A stretch of 64,000 bases of DNA from Roseobacter sp. (GTDB taxonomy: Bacteria > Pseudomonadota > Alphaproteobacteria > Rhodobacterales > Rhodobacteraceae), in assembly GCA_002731875.1 (NCBI GenBank), contig PCCY01000036.1:1-64000 (forward strand), written 5' to 3'. The notes under the pieces are model-generated. The model ran no database searches. It had not been told where the DNA came from and was given only the letters and a program-made list of their open reading frames with translations. The stretch's first letter is position 1, and every line of letters starts with the position of its first letter. Positions 25,994 through 34,881 of the stretch are shown here, in pieces. The position numbers and the translations under genes are program-made.

Positions 25994-27292
25994 ATGAATC
26001 TTTCAAGACTTGCCGCTCAGGCGGCTGAACGCGGAACCCCCGTGCGTGCCGGGCTAATCGGCGCCGGCAAGTTCGGGTCGATGTTTCTTTCACAGGTTCC
26101 GTCAATCAACGGGTTGGAAGTCAGCGCGATTGCCGACCTCAATCCGGATCGGGCCCGGGCGGCCTGCAGGGATGTAGGTTGGGATGATACGCAAAGCGCT
26201 GCCACTGCCTTTCTAGACGATGGTGCAGAGTTGGCGCGCCGCGACGACGTCGATGTCGTGATCGAGGCCACAGGTAATCCACGGGCTGGTATTGCTCATG
26301 CGCGTGCAGCTATCCAGGCCGGCAAGCATGTCATCATGGTTAACGTGGAGGCAGATGTATTGGCCGGGGCGATCCTGGCCCGCGAGGCCGAAGCCGCCGG
26401 TGTGGTCTATTCAATGGCGTATGGTGACCAACCAGCACTTGTTTCCGAGATGGTTGATTGGGCCAGAGCAGCGGGGTTTTCAGTCACCGCCGCCGGTAAG
26501 GGGACGAAATATCTGCCAGCCTATCATAACGTCACCCCGGATGACGTCTGGTCCCACTATGGATTAACACCTCAGGCCGCCGCTGATGCTGGCATGAACC
26601 CGCAAATGTTCAACTCTTTTCTCGATGGCACCAAAAGCGCCATCGAAATGGTTGCGATCGCCAATGCTTGTGCGCTTGACGTGCCATCGCAGGGGCTGTT
26701 GTTCCCCCCGTGCGGGGTTGATGATCTGGCGCAGGTCTTGCGCCCCAGATCGGCTGGTGGCCAGCTCGAGAAGTCCGGTATGGTTGAAACGATCTCGTCG
26801 CTGGAGCGTGACGGTCGTCCGGTTTTCCGCGATCTCCGTTGGGGTGTCTATGTCGTGCTCGAAGCCCCCAACGACTATGCGGCGGCATGCTTTCGGCAGT
26901 ACGGGTTGCCAACCGATGAAAGCGGTCGGTACGCCGCGATGTACAAGCCCTTCCACCTTATCGGGCTGGAGCTATCCATATCAGTATTGAGCGCCGCGCT
27001 GAGACAAGAGCCAACCGGGTCAACCCAGGAAATGCGAGGCACAGTCGCGTCGATTGCCAAAAAGCCACTCAAGGCCGGGGATACGCTGGATGGCGAGGGG
27101 GGATATACCGTCTGGGGCAAAGCGCTGCCGATAGCAAAAGCAAGCACCGCCTTACCCATTGGGCTGGCCCATGGGGTAAAGATGACCCGTGACGTGGCCA
27201 AGGGGGAGGTGATTACGATGAATGACGTGGATCTCGGGGACGATCCAACCGTCGCCATCTATCAGCAGGCACTGGCAACTTGTAAGGGCTAG
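25994..27292 (+). CDS. NAD(P)-dependent oxidoreductase with C-terminal SAF domain
   Basis: This 432-residue protein starts with a homoserine-dehydrogenase-like nucleotide-binding domain (RAGLIGAGKFGSMFLSQVP near residue 19; DVVIEATGNPRAG; AGKHVIMVNVEAD) and ends with a SAF domain (ALPIGLAHGVKMTRDVAKGEVITMNDVDL, about 380-425) as found in sialic acid synthases and some hydrolases. Proteins of this make-up occur in catabolic clusters for branched or tetronic sugar acids; the reaction is not certain. It is divergent from the class II aldolase gene and upstream of the GntR regulator on the same strand, so the three genes probably act in one pathway. Confidence 0.82.
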   Translation: MNLSRLAAQAAERGTPVRAGLIGAGKFGSMFLSQVPSINGLEVSAIADLNPDRARAACRDVGWDDTQSAATAFLDDGAELARRDDVDVVIEATGNPRAGIAHARAAIQAGKHVIMVNVEADVLAGAILAREAEAAGVVYSMAYGDQPALVSEMVDWARAAGFSVTAAGKGTKYLPAYHNVTPDDVWSHYGLTPQAAADAGMNPQMFNSFLDGTKSAIEMVAIANACALDVPSQGLLFPPCGVDDLAQVLRPRSAGGQLEKSGMVETISSLERDGRPVFRDLRWGVYVVLEAPNDYAAACFRQYGLPTDESGRYAAMYKPFHLIGLELSISVLSAALRQEPTGSTQEMRGTVASIAKKPLKAGDTLDGEGGYTVWGKALPIAKASTALPIGLAHGVKMTRDVAKGEVITMNDVDLGDDPTVAIYQQALATCKG

Positions 27293-27409
27293 GCTTCTCA
27301 CGCCATCCAACGTCAAGACGCCGGGGTGAATTGGCGTGACAGTACCGGCGTTGGACATACGTGATGATCAAACCGGACCCATCGGAAATATAGTTAAGCT
27401 GAGGCATTC

Positions 27410-28087
27410 ATGGAAAGTATCAACCAGCCCAAGACCTTGGTCGAGCAGACCTGCGAAATACTCCTCGATGCTATTTGTTCGGGGGAACTGGCTGCGGGGG
27501 AACGGCTGAACCAAGACGAAATCGCAACGCGTCTCAACGTTTCCCGTCAGCCGGTGAACAGCGCGCTTTCGGTGCTTAAATCGCACGGCTTTGTCACTGA
27601 CAACGGACGCAGAGGTGTCACCGTCGCGCCGATAGATGCCGAACAGTTCCAATACATCTATGAGTACCGAACCGCGATCGAGCCATTTGCAGTAACGCTC
27701 GCGGCCAAAAATCTGCCCGACAATGCCGAAACTATCGCGCAGGAAATGCTGAAAAAAGGCAATGATGCGGTGCGTTCAGGCGACCAGAAAGCATGGTTGG
27801 TCGCCGACATGGCCTTTCACGAGATGATATACCAATGGGGAGGTAATACGGTTATTCAGTCTTCCATGCGATTAAACTGGCAGCACATCCGGCGCACGAT
27901 GGCCGAGGTTCTCAAGGATGCCTCTGCGGCAAAGGTTTCTTGGGATGAGCATACCAGGATAATCCAGGCGTTGCTTGGCGGGGAAAGCGACAAGGCAGCA
28001 CTTGAAATGCGAAAACACATCGAAGCTGCTCACAAAAAGACCTTCGCTTCGCTTGGTACATCCTCACATCCTGCCACCGCTATCTGA
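27410..28087 (+). CDS. GntR-family transcriptional regulator, FCD (FadR) type
   Basis: This 225-residue regulator has an N-terminal winged helix (about 12-78: GELAAGERLNQDEIATRLNVSRQPVNSAL) and a C-terminal all-helical FCD ligand domain (about 85-215) with the metal-binding residues in DMAFHEMIY and the later EHTRIIQALL and MRKHIEAAH motifs. FCD regulators usually bind small organic acids and repress their own catabolic genes. It lies 117 bases downstream of the SAF oxidoreductase gene, and a candidate operator is found upstream of the aldolase gene. Confidence 0.9.
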   Translation: MESINQPKTLVEQTCEILLDAICSGELAAGERLNQDEIATRLNVSRQPVNSALSVLKSHGFVTDNGRRGVTVAPIDAEQFQYIYEYRTAIEPFAVTLAAKNLPDNAETIAQEMLKKGNDAVRSGDQKAWLVADMAFHEMIYQWGGNTVIQSSMRLNWQHIRRTMAEVLKDASAAKVSWDEHTRIIQALLGGESDKAALEMRKHIEAAHKKTFASLGTSSHPATAI

Positions 28088-28190
28088 CAGTAGCAATTTC
28101 AGCCCGCGTCGTTTTGTTGACCTTGGCCCACCCCGCGGGCCAGTCGCTATCCAGACAAACACGCGGCTTTGATCTTTCACCCGACCAAAA

Positions 28191-29501
28191 TCATGCTGCC
28201 ACTTTCACGGCCTGAGGTGCCTGCGGGGTCCTGAGACATTCGACCCTGGGAAGGTCAAAATAAAACGTACTACCCTTTTCGTTATTTTGGGCCAGATGGA
28301 TCTGCCCGCCGTGTTTTTCCACAATCGCCTGGGAGATTGTCAGGCCCAGGCCGGTTCCGCCATAGCTTCGCGTGTCGGATGAATCGCCCTGAGAGAACGC
28401 TTCGAAAATGATTTTGCGGTCCTTCTCCGGGACGCCACATCCGTTGTCTTTTACCGCGACGCGCACCCATCCATCCACTTCACAGACCGAAACGGTTACG
28501 ACTTCATTCGGTGGAGAAAATTTCACGGCATTTGAAATCAGGTTGCCCAGGACCTGAGTGATACGCTTGGTGTCGATCAAACATAACATTGGCCCGTTGT
28601 TGCCGATGCTCCGGACCTTGATCTGGCGCGCTGCACCGTAGGTTCCGAAAACCTCTACGGCGTTACCGACCACGCTGACAATATCGTCGACTATCGGATC
28701 GATGGCCATCTTACCTGCGTCAAGTTTTTCGTAGTCCAAAATGTCGTTCACCAACATCCCTAGCAAAGTTGAGTTTCTTACCGCGATGTCGATGGACCGC
28801 TGTGCCAAAGGACCGAAGTCGCCAATCAAACCTGACCCGAGCAGATCCAGCGACCCCTTTATCGATGTGAGAGGTGTGCGCAATTCGTGGCTGACCGTTG
28901 ATATAAACTCCCTTTTACTACGATTGCCTTCCTGAGCTTCCCGCAATGCGACCTGTAACTCCAGGTCTCGTTTACGCAATGCCCGAAACGGGATCGTAAG
29001 CAGGAGTATGAAAATGCTCAATGATATGGTCAGGGCGATACTACCCTGCCGCATCAGACTGGCCGCGAGCTCGTAATCTTCGCTGGTCAGGTAAACATGG
29101 CCAATCAATTCCGCCCCCACCCTGATGTCACCGTGTGCCGATGTTTGCAGGAACGCGGGTTCAGCATGCCGCTGAAACACGGACGCCCCGTCGGCAGTTT
29201 CAACCGACACTGACCATTCATGCCCGCCGGTGTTGGATTCACCCTTTACATGTTCGAACAACGCCGCGATCCGCTCTTCCTGAAAGCGCCACATGACATC
29301 GTCTGCATATGCCAATTCACTGATCTTGGAGGCGAATGAGTTTACAACCCCTTGGGTCAAGGTCATCTGATAGTCGCGGCCCATCACGAAGGTCTGGAAG
29401 ACGCAGGCCACGAAAACCGCAACCGAGATCACACTGGCGAGCGTCATCAAATAGAAATTCAATGCTATTCGCGCACGAGGTTTCGTCCGACGCGCGATCA
29501 T
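28191..29501 (-). CDS. Sensor histidine kinase coupled to a PstS-like protein
   Basis: This 436-residue kinase has a membrane helix at about 14-37, a periplasmic loop of about 110 residues, a second helix at about 152-172, then HisKA with H205 (ISTVSHELRTPLTSIKG), and HATPase with DNGCGVP and YGGTGLGL boxes. There is no PAS or HAMP domain clearly visible. Its start codon overlaps the stop of the PstS-like gene by four bases (ATGA), so both are made together and the periplasmic protein probably feeds the sensor. No response regulator is next to it, so its partner is elsewhere. Confidence 0.9.
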   Translation of the reverse strand: MIARRTKPRARIALNFYLMTLASVISVAVFVACVFQTFVMGRDYQMTLTQGVVNSFASKISELAYADDVMWRFQEERIAALFEHVKGESNTGGHEWSVSVETADGASVFQRHAEPAFLQTSAHGDIRVGAELIGHVYLTSEDYELAASLMRQGSIALTISLSIFILLLTIPFRALRKRDLELQVALREAQEGNRSKREFISTVSHELRTPLTSIKGSLDLLGSGLIGDFGPLAQRSIDIAVRNSTLLGMLVNDILDYEKLDAGKMAIDPIVDDIVSVVGNAVEVFGTYGAARQIKVRSIGNNGPMLCLIDTKRITQVLGNLISNAVKFSPPNEVVTVSVCEVDGWVRVAVKDNGCGVPEKDRKIIFEAFSQGDSSDTRSYGGTGLGLTISQAIVEKHGGQIHLAQNNEKGSTFYFDLPRVECLRTPQAPQAVKVAA

Positions 29502-30391
29502 GGTTGTGCGGTGTCGTGTCCGGTCGCCAACAGGATTTCCTCACCACGCGGTGACCGGACAAACTCTAAAAAGCTCGAAACCGAGGGCGATATGTCACTT
29601 TGAACGACAATCCAGTACGGTTTCCATAGCGGATAGCGGCCGTCTTTGATATTGGCCACCGACGCTTCGATACCGTCTAGCGTAAAGATATGAGCGTGCA
29701 GTTTTTCGCTTAGTATCTGTGATAATGTGATCGAACCAAACGACCCGTCCAGCATCGAAAGCAGTTCAACGTTGTCCTGATCCGTCACCGCGGTTGGTAT
29801 CCCGGCGTTGAAACGCTGCTTTTCATAGGCCTCACGCAGGCTATCGGCCAACGTGAAAAGTAGTTTACTATCAGTTTCAGAGCTCGCCCTTAGGACCAGC
29901 CGTACAGCTTCGCCCGTGGGCCAATGGGTTGTGTCACCCGCGAAAATCGAGAGGATATCCTGACGCGTCAGGTCGTTTGCGCCGACATCGTCAAACGTCA
30001 CCAGAGCAAGAGGCGACCGGCCATAGTAATGTTCAGTAAGCTCGCCCCGGTTTTCGCTTTCCTTGAGTGGTCGCGCCGTGACCGCGATATCGATCTTTCG
30101 TGCAAGTAACGCTTTAACGCCGCCGCCACTTCCCAAGCTGGGAAGCACCGCTCCATCGATCATGGGGTGGGTGCGTTCGAACTCATCCATCAAAACCCGC
30201 ATTACCCCTAGCGCGGAGCCGGTACCGCCAATGACAATTCGTTCGGCGTGGGCTGCCCCTGATGACCCCAAGAATAGCATAATCAAGACTGCTGACTGCA
30301 TGATTGTCAAAACCGGCGAAACCAATCTGCGCCGACAACCGTGGTTACAAGTGAGATCTGCGGACAGGTGAAAAAAATCGGATTTGAACAT
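29498..30391 (-). CDS. Periplasmic PstS-like substrate-binding protein
   Basis: The start is uncertain: 30391 keeps the basic segment CRRRLVSP before the hydrophobic core, giving a signal peptide ending AAHA; 30301 is a shorter option and the frame is open to 30469. The mature part shows the phosphate-binding type II fold: VIGGTGSALGVMRVLMDEF, a glycine-rich loop GSGGGVKALL, IDIAVTARPL, and later LSQILSEKL. No pst transporter genes follow; the next gene is a histidine kinase overlapping by four bases. A sensory rather than transport role is therefore likely, with phosphate or another oxyanion as the ligand. Confidence 0.8.
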   Translation of the reverse strand: MFKSDFFHLSADLTCNHGCRRRLVSPVLTIMQSAVLIMLFLGSSGAAHAERIVIGGTGSALGVMRVLMDEFERTHPMIDGAVLPSLGSGGGVKALLARKIDIAVTARPLKESENRGELTEHYYGRSPLALVTFDDVGANDLTRQDILSIFAGDTTHWPTGEAVRLVLRASSETDSKLLFTLADSLREAYEKQRFNAGIPTAVTDQDNVELLSMLDGSFGSITLSQILSEKLHAHIFTLDGIEASVANIKDGRYPLWKPYWIVVQSDISPSVSSFLEFVRSPRGEEILLATGHDTAQP

Positions 30392-30629
30392 ACCTTGTAA
30401 ATAACCCATAGCTGAAATCGCAGCGCCGAAATTGCGAGGCAAACTGAAGGTTATGATTATCTGGTGCAAATTTGACTAAATTACGTCGATTCAAAGGGCA
30501 AAATAAATCTGATTTATCTAGCTGATATAAAACGTAAAATTATTTCATCGCGACGCTTTCACCATCTCAAGTGAACGAAATTAGATCGCTTTAGCGTTCG
30601 CCTATTCTGACTCTTGTCAGGCTCAGAAG

Positions 30630-31499
30630 CTAAATCTTCAACCCCAAACCGTCACCCGAAACCGCCTTGCGGGCAACGTTGAGAGCATCCAGGGTTTCGC
30701 GGGCTTTGTCTGGGTGAATAGACGCAAATGCCGTCAAGAGTGCTTCAAGAAGTGCCAGCGTACCTGCATGCAATCCAAACCCGTCAGCGCGCCCGCGCGC
30801 CACGCGCAGTACGATATCCGCACGATAGTCCGGCAAGATCGGTCCGGGCGACGTGACGAGGATGACCGGCACTTCAAGGACGAGCGCGTGATCAATCAAC
30901 GCGGTTATTTCGCGGTACGGGCGATCATACGCCAAGGCGAGAACCGAATCGCCTTCGCGCACCCCGATCAAATCGTCGGCCAACTGAAGGCCGGTTTGAC
31001 GCAGTGGCCGCGCCTCCCCGCCCAACCGGGTCATCTGGGCCGCGAAATAGCTGGCAAGATGCCCCGACGGTCCTATCCCAAAGATATGCACGCGCTGCGC
31101 CAAAGCCAAAATTTCGACGGCTCGTTCCAGATCGTCAGACGGGATTCCCAGCATCGCATCCAACGTGGCCAACAGGGTTTCGACGGTTTGCGTCACGGCG
31201 TTTGAAACGCCGCCCCCGGTCTCGCGCAGGTCGTTTTCAAAGCGTTCGGTCAAGGTTAGATCCCGCCTGAGGTCACCCGCGAGACCCCGGCGCAGTTCTT
31301 CGAGGCCCGAAAAACCGAGCTTGCGCGCAGTGCGAATGATGGTCGCATCGCTGGTGCCGATCTGCCGTGCCATATCTGCGGCGGAAGCTAAAAGAGCCGT
31401 TTCGCGATTAAGTGCAAGATACTCCATCACCCGGCGCTCTGCTGGGGTGAGTTTCTGATCATAGGCAGCAATTCGCTGGGAAAACGACATTTCACTCAT
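30630..31499 (-). CDS. RpiR/MurR-family transcriptional regulator
   Basis: Starting at 31499 (MSEMSFSQRIAAYDQ; 31514 is also possible) it has 289 residues. An N-terminal RpiR helix-turn-helix (KLTPAERRVMEYLALN, SAADMARQIGTSDATIIRTARKLGFSGLEELR) is followed by a SIS sugar-phosphate-binding domain (about 120-250: VHIFGIGPSGHLASYFAAQMTRLG and GDSVLALAYDRPYREI). These regulators respond to sugar phosphates or amino sugars. It is divergent from the COG4280 membrane protein gene with about 90 bases between; no sugar gene is adjacent, so its target is unclear. Confidence 0.9.
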   Translation of the reverse strand: MSEMSFSQRIAAYDQKLTPAERRVMEYLALNRETALLASAADMARQIGTSDATIIRTARKLGFSGLEELRRGLAGDLRRDLTLTERFENDLRETGGGVSNAVTQTVETLLATLDAMLGIPSDDLERAVEILALAQRVHIFGIGPSGHLASYFAAQMTRLGGEARPLRQTGLQLADDLIGVREGDSVLALAYDRPYREITALIDHALVLEVPVILVTSPGPILPDYRADIVLRVARGRADGFGLHAGTLALLEALLTAFASIHPDKARETLDALNVARKAVSGDGLGLKI

Positions 31500-31589
31500 G
31501 GCTACAACATACATGTTGCTTTTACGACTTACAATGATGTAATGATCGCAACATGCAAGTAGTGTTTACAACTATACGGGTTTGATAAA

Positions 31590-32342
31590 ATGCCACCTGA
31601 ATTCTGGACCGTGATGTTTCCCGCCATTTCAGCGACTTTCCTGGCATCGATAGTAGAAGTCGTAGAGGCTTTTACCATCGTCCTGGCTGTCGGTACGACA
31701 CGTGGCTGGAAGCCGGCCATTGTCGGTACCGCCGCTGCACTGGGGGTGTTAGCTCTCGTGGTTCTTATCCTCGGGCCGACGTTGCAGTTCATACCTATCC
31801 ACTATCTACAGCTTTTCGTCGGCGTTCTTTTGTTGATTTTCGGGATGGGCTGGTTACGCAAGGCGGTGTTGCGATCAGCGGGCGTTCTGCCGATGCACGA
31901 TGAAACCGCTGCTTTTGCAAAAGAGACTGCCGGGCTGCAATCACAGTCTGGCGCGCCAAAGACTCTGCAATGGATAGCAGGCATTGCCGCGTTCAAAGCC
32001 GTCCTGCTCGAAGGTTTGGAAGTGGTGTTCATTGTAATCGCAATCGGCGCGGGCAAGGGCCTGTTGTGGGAAGCGTCCTTGGGGGCGCTCGCTGCCTGTA
32101 TCTTAGTGTTGGGGGTCGGCGCGTTTATTCATAAACCCTTGGCCCGAGTGCCTGAAAATACATTGAAGTTTGGCGTCGGCGTCATGCTGTCAGCCTTTGG
32201 GGTTTTCTGGGCAGGCGAAGGATTGGGCGTTGAATGGCCGGGGGCGGACCTGATGCTAATTGTGCTGACGGCAATCTTTTTGGTGGCGGGAATGCTGCTG
32301 GTCCGTATCGCCGGTAACAACTTCAGAAAGGTCGCGGCATGA
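31590..32342 (+). CDS. COG4280-family integral membrane protein
   Basis: This 250-residue protein has about seven membrane helices and an internal repeat: ASIVEVVEAFTIVLAVGTT near residue 15 and AFKAVLLEGLEVVFIVIAIG near residue 135. The repeated Glu-x-x-Glu pattern in a helix resembles the REGLE motif of FTR1 iron permeases and the acidic motifs of GDT1/UPF0016 cation transporters, so cation transport is plausible but unproven. A hydrophilic loop at about 100-128 separates the halves. The stop overlaps the start of the next small membrane protein by four bases. Confidence 0.75.
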   Translation: MPPEFWTVMFPAISATFLASIVEVVEAFTIVLAVGTTRGWKPAIVGTAAALGVLALVVLILGPTLQFIPIHYLQLFVGVLLLIFGMGWLRKAVLRSAGVLPMHDETAAFAKETAGLQSQSGAPKTLQWIAGIAAFKAVLLEGLEVVFIVIAIGAGKGLLWEASLGALAACILVLGVGAFIHKPLARVPENTLKFGVGVMLSAFGVFWAGEGLGVEWPGADLMLIVLTAIFLVAGMLLVRIAGNNFRKVAA

Positions 32343-32557
32343 ACATCTTTGGTGACGTTCTAAAAGAGCTTGGAAAAATGTTCGTGGCGGATCTGCGCTT
32401 GACGCTCGCCACGCTGTTGAGCGTGCTATTGGTCGCGTTGCTCATGCATCAGGGCTGGGTCGACGCCGCTATCGCCGGGCTGCTGTTAACACTGCTATGC
32501 ATCGCAGTGCTGGCTGAAGCTGTTTTGCGAGAGGTCAAGCAGCGCAAACATAGGTGA
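32339..32557 (+). CDS. Small membrane protein, 72 aa, coupled to COG4280 gene
   Basis: This 72-residue protein has two hydrophobic segments (about 17-32 and 37-57) and a basic C terminus (REVKQRKHR). It overlaps the COG4280 gene by four bases (ATGA), so it is probably its partner subunit. I recognise no family. Confidence 0.7.
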   Translation: MNIFGDVLKELGKMFVADLRLTLATLLSVLLVALLMHQGWVDAAIAGLLLTLLCIAVLAEAVLREVKQRKHR

Positions 32558-32868
32558 CCCCCGCAGGAACCATCGCGCCGCCGGGCACACACCCCACCGG
32601 CCACCAAGCGATCCCACTAGACTGCCCCACTCGCAAAGCGCCGCCTAGGTCGTCAATTATTGCTGTATGGATGGGCAGCTCAGGTCGCCGAGAGTACGGG
32701 ATGCTCTTGACGGCCTTGGGGTTTCAATAGCGCAAAGCCGTTCAAAACGTTGTCGTATAACGGTGCCCGCCGGACCCGACACTTTACGACACGCAGACGT
32801 ATCAAAACCGTAAGCATTTCATTGAGCCGGTCATTGTGCTATTGATCGCTACCGATACGGGGCGACAT
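32558..32868. other. Intergenic region, possibly holding degraded DNA
   Basis: This 311-base gap has no convincing gene. An open frame running into the MarR gene from about 32776 reads DPTLYDTQTYQNRKHFIEP, loosely like the C-terminal part of IS5-type transposases, but the resemblance is weak. No clear repeat or RNA was seen. Confidence 0.35.
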
Positions 32869-33312
32869 ATGAACTTAATTGATATGCCCGGGCACTTGAT
32901 CCGGCGATTGCATCAACTTTCAACCGCGACCTTTTCCGAAAAGATCAAGATCACCGGGCTCGACCTTACATCGGTTCAGTTTGCGACCCTACACACCTTG
33001 CGCACAATGCCCGGTGTCGATCAGGCAACGGTCGCGCAGGTCATTGCGTTCGATCGCGCCACCATCGGCGGTGTTGTCGACCGGCTTGAGAAAAAAGGAT
33101 GGATCCGCCGCGAGGTGAACAAGGACGACCGTCGCGCCCGACAGCTTTGGTTGACGGCACAAGGAAACGCGACCCTTGATCTGGCCATACCCTTGGTGGA
33201 AGAGCTTCAGGCCGACATATTGTTCGGCCTGGCTGACGATGAACGGCAAAGATTCATCACCATGACCCTGAGAATTCTGGAAAAGACCGCCTCCATAGCT
33301 CCACGATCATGA
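32869..33312 (+). CDS. MarR-family transcriptional regulator
   Basis: The ATG at 32869 is chosen over 32836 because family members begin near this point; 147 residues. The winged helix region is typical: DLTSVQFATLHTLRTMPGVDQATVAQVIAFDRATIGGVVDRLEKKGWIRREVNKDDRRARQLWLTAQG. MarR proteins of this kind respond to aromatic or phenolic compounds. It lies 82 bases upstream of an FAD monooxygenase gene on the same strand, its likely target. Confidence 0.9.
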   Translation: MNLIDMPGHLIRRLHQLSTATFSEKIKITGLDLTSVQFATLHTLRTMPGVDQATVAQVIAFDRATIGGVVDRLEKKGWIRREVNKDDRRARQLWLTAQGNATLDLAIPLVEELQADILFGLADDERQRFITMTLRILEKTASIAPRS

Positions 33313-33394
33313 CAATTTCAAATTACCCTGCCGATTGATCCGGGGTACCGGGCTGGTATAAATCAATAACCAGCAGAGTAGTACGGGAGCACCT

Positions 33395-34672
33395 ATGTCC
33401 ACCCCACATATCATGATCGCCGGCGCGGGTATCGGCGGGCTTGCCTTGGGGCTGACGCTTCAGCAACTTGGGGTCCCGTGCACCGTATTTGAATCGGTGC
33501 GCAAGTTGAAACCATTGGGGGTGGGTATCAACGTTCAACCCAACGCGATCCGCGAGCTATACAATCTGGGTGTTACAGAGGCGGATATGGACACGGTCGG
33601 CCTGCCCGCCCGAGAATGGGCTTTGGTCGGGCAGCAAGGGCAGGAAATATACGCCGAACCGCGAGGGACCGAAGCCGGCTATCTGTGGCCTCAATATGCT
33701 GCGCACCGTGGCAAGCTGCACATGATGTTATACCGAAAGCTGACCGAACGCGCTGGCCCCCAAGCTGTGCAATTGGGCGCAAAGGTGACAGGTTACACGA
33801 TCGGCCGGGACGGAACCGTCAGCGCAAAAGTATCCCATGCCGATGGAAGCGAGAAGCTTCATACAGGCACATTGCTTATCGGTGCAGATGGCATTCATTC
33901 TGCCGTGCGTGCCCAGATGCACCCTAGCCAGCCACCGATCCGCTGGGGTGGCGTGATGATGTGGAGAGGCACATCCCGCAGCAAGCCGCTCAGAACCGGG
34001 TCATCCTTCATCGGCCTGGGCACCCATCGCCAGCGTTTGGTCATGTACCCGATTTCCCAGCCCGATGCGAAGGGCCATGCAGATATCAACTGGATCGCGG
34101 AAATAACCTATGATGATCCGGAACAGCGCAAGACCGGGTGGTACGAACCCGCCAAACTGTCTGACTTTGTTCATCACTTTGACGGCTGGACCTACGACTG
34201 GCTGGATGTCCCTGCATTGCTGGGTGCCGCCGAAGACATTTATCAAAACCCGATGATCGACCGCGACCCCGTCGATACCTGGGTTGACGGCCCGGTTGCT
34301 TTGATGGGCGACGCCGCTCATGCCATGTATCCAACGGGATCAAACGGTGCCAGTCAGGCGATCATGGATGCTCGCACCTTGGGCGCTTGCATGTTGGCTC
34401 ACGGCGTCACGCCAACAGCTCTTGGTGCATATGACCAGCAGCTTTGCGCGCCCATTTCGCAGCTAGTCCTGCGAAATCGCGAGGCCGGGCCGTTCGGGTT
34501 GCTGAACATGGTCAACGATAGATGCGGCGGGAAGTTCACTGACATCGACGACGTGGTGCCCGAACGGGAACGCGCGGCGTTCATGGCTGGCTATAAGTCA
34601 GCCGCAGGTTTCGGCATGGAACAGCTTAATGCCTCAGCTCCGATTATTCCTTCAGGGTCCACACTTCTGTGA
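33395..34672 (+). CDS. FAD-dependent monooxygenase (aromatic hydroxylase type)
   Basis: This 425-residue flavoprotein is of the class A hydroxylase group. It has the N-terminal GAGIGGLALGLTLQQLG FAD motif, the middle LLIGADGIHSAVR motif, and the second flavin-contact motif ALMGDAAHAMYPTGSNGASQAI. Members hydroxylate salicylate, hydroxybenzoates or related rings with NAD(P)H and oxygen. The upstream MarR regulator supports use of an aromatic substrate. No ring-cleavage gene is nearby. Confidence 0.88.
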   Translation: MSTPHIMIAGAGIGGLALGLTLQQLGVPCTVFESVRKLKPLGVGINVQPNAIRELYNLGVTEADMDTVGLPAREWALVGQQGQEIYAEPRGTEAGYLWPQYAAHRGKLHMMLYRKLTERAGPQAVQLGAKVTGYTIGRDGTVSAKVSHADGSEKLHTGTLLIGADGIHSAVRAQMHPSQPPIRWGGVMMWRGTSRSKPLRTGSSFIGLGTHRQRLVMYPISQPDAKGHADINWIAEITYDDPEQRKTGWYEPAKLSDFVHHFDGWTYDWLDVPALLGAAEDIYQNPMIDRDPVDTWVDGPVALMGDAAHAMYPTGSNGASQAIMDARTLGACMLAHGVTPTALGAYDQQLCAPISQLVLRNREAGPFGLLNMVNDRCGGKFTDIDDVVPERERAAFMAGYKSAAGFGMEQLNASAPIIPSGSTLL

Positions 34673-34750
34673 TCATTTCCGAGAGTTTGAGACCTCCCGC
34701 AGGTCTTGACGACGCCTTGGCGGTTTAAGAAATTTATTGCCTACTTTAAT

Positions 34751-34767
34751 CCGACTAAAATTGTCGG
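34751..34767. promoter_or_regulatory. Palindromic candidate iron operator
   Basis: CCGACTAAAATTGTCGG is a 17-base palindrome with 5-base perfect arms and an A/T centre, about 115 bases before the imelysin (irpA) start. Its GAC...GTC arms with an AT core resemble iron-responsive boxes described in Rhodobacterales; the exact regulator cannot be fixed by eye. Confidence 0.5.
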
Positions 34768-34881
34768 GTTGACGGCAGCGCATAATCTCGTCAAACAGCC
34801 CCCAAAGTTTACGCATGGGTTTAGTCGCGCGTCACGTGCACGACAACATCAGTTTCGCAGCCCCCGAAGAGGAACCTCGTT

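Noticed and set aside
28124..28142. TGGCCC/GGGCCA hairpin between the convergent GntR and kinase genes
   Set aside because: Short stem with no T-run on either side; position is suggestive but evidence is too thin.
32776..32868. Possible transposase C-terminal remnant before the MarR gene
   Set aside because: The resemblance to IS5-type ends is limited to a few residues and no inverted repeats or target duplication were seen.
34690..34706. AGACCT/AGGTCT hairpin after the FAD monooxygenase gene
   Set aside because: Only a 6-base stem and no T-run, so not accepted as a terminator.
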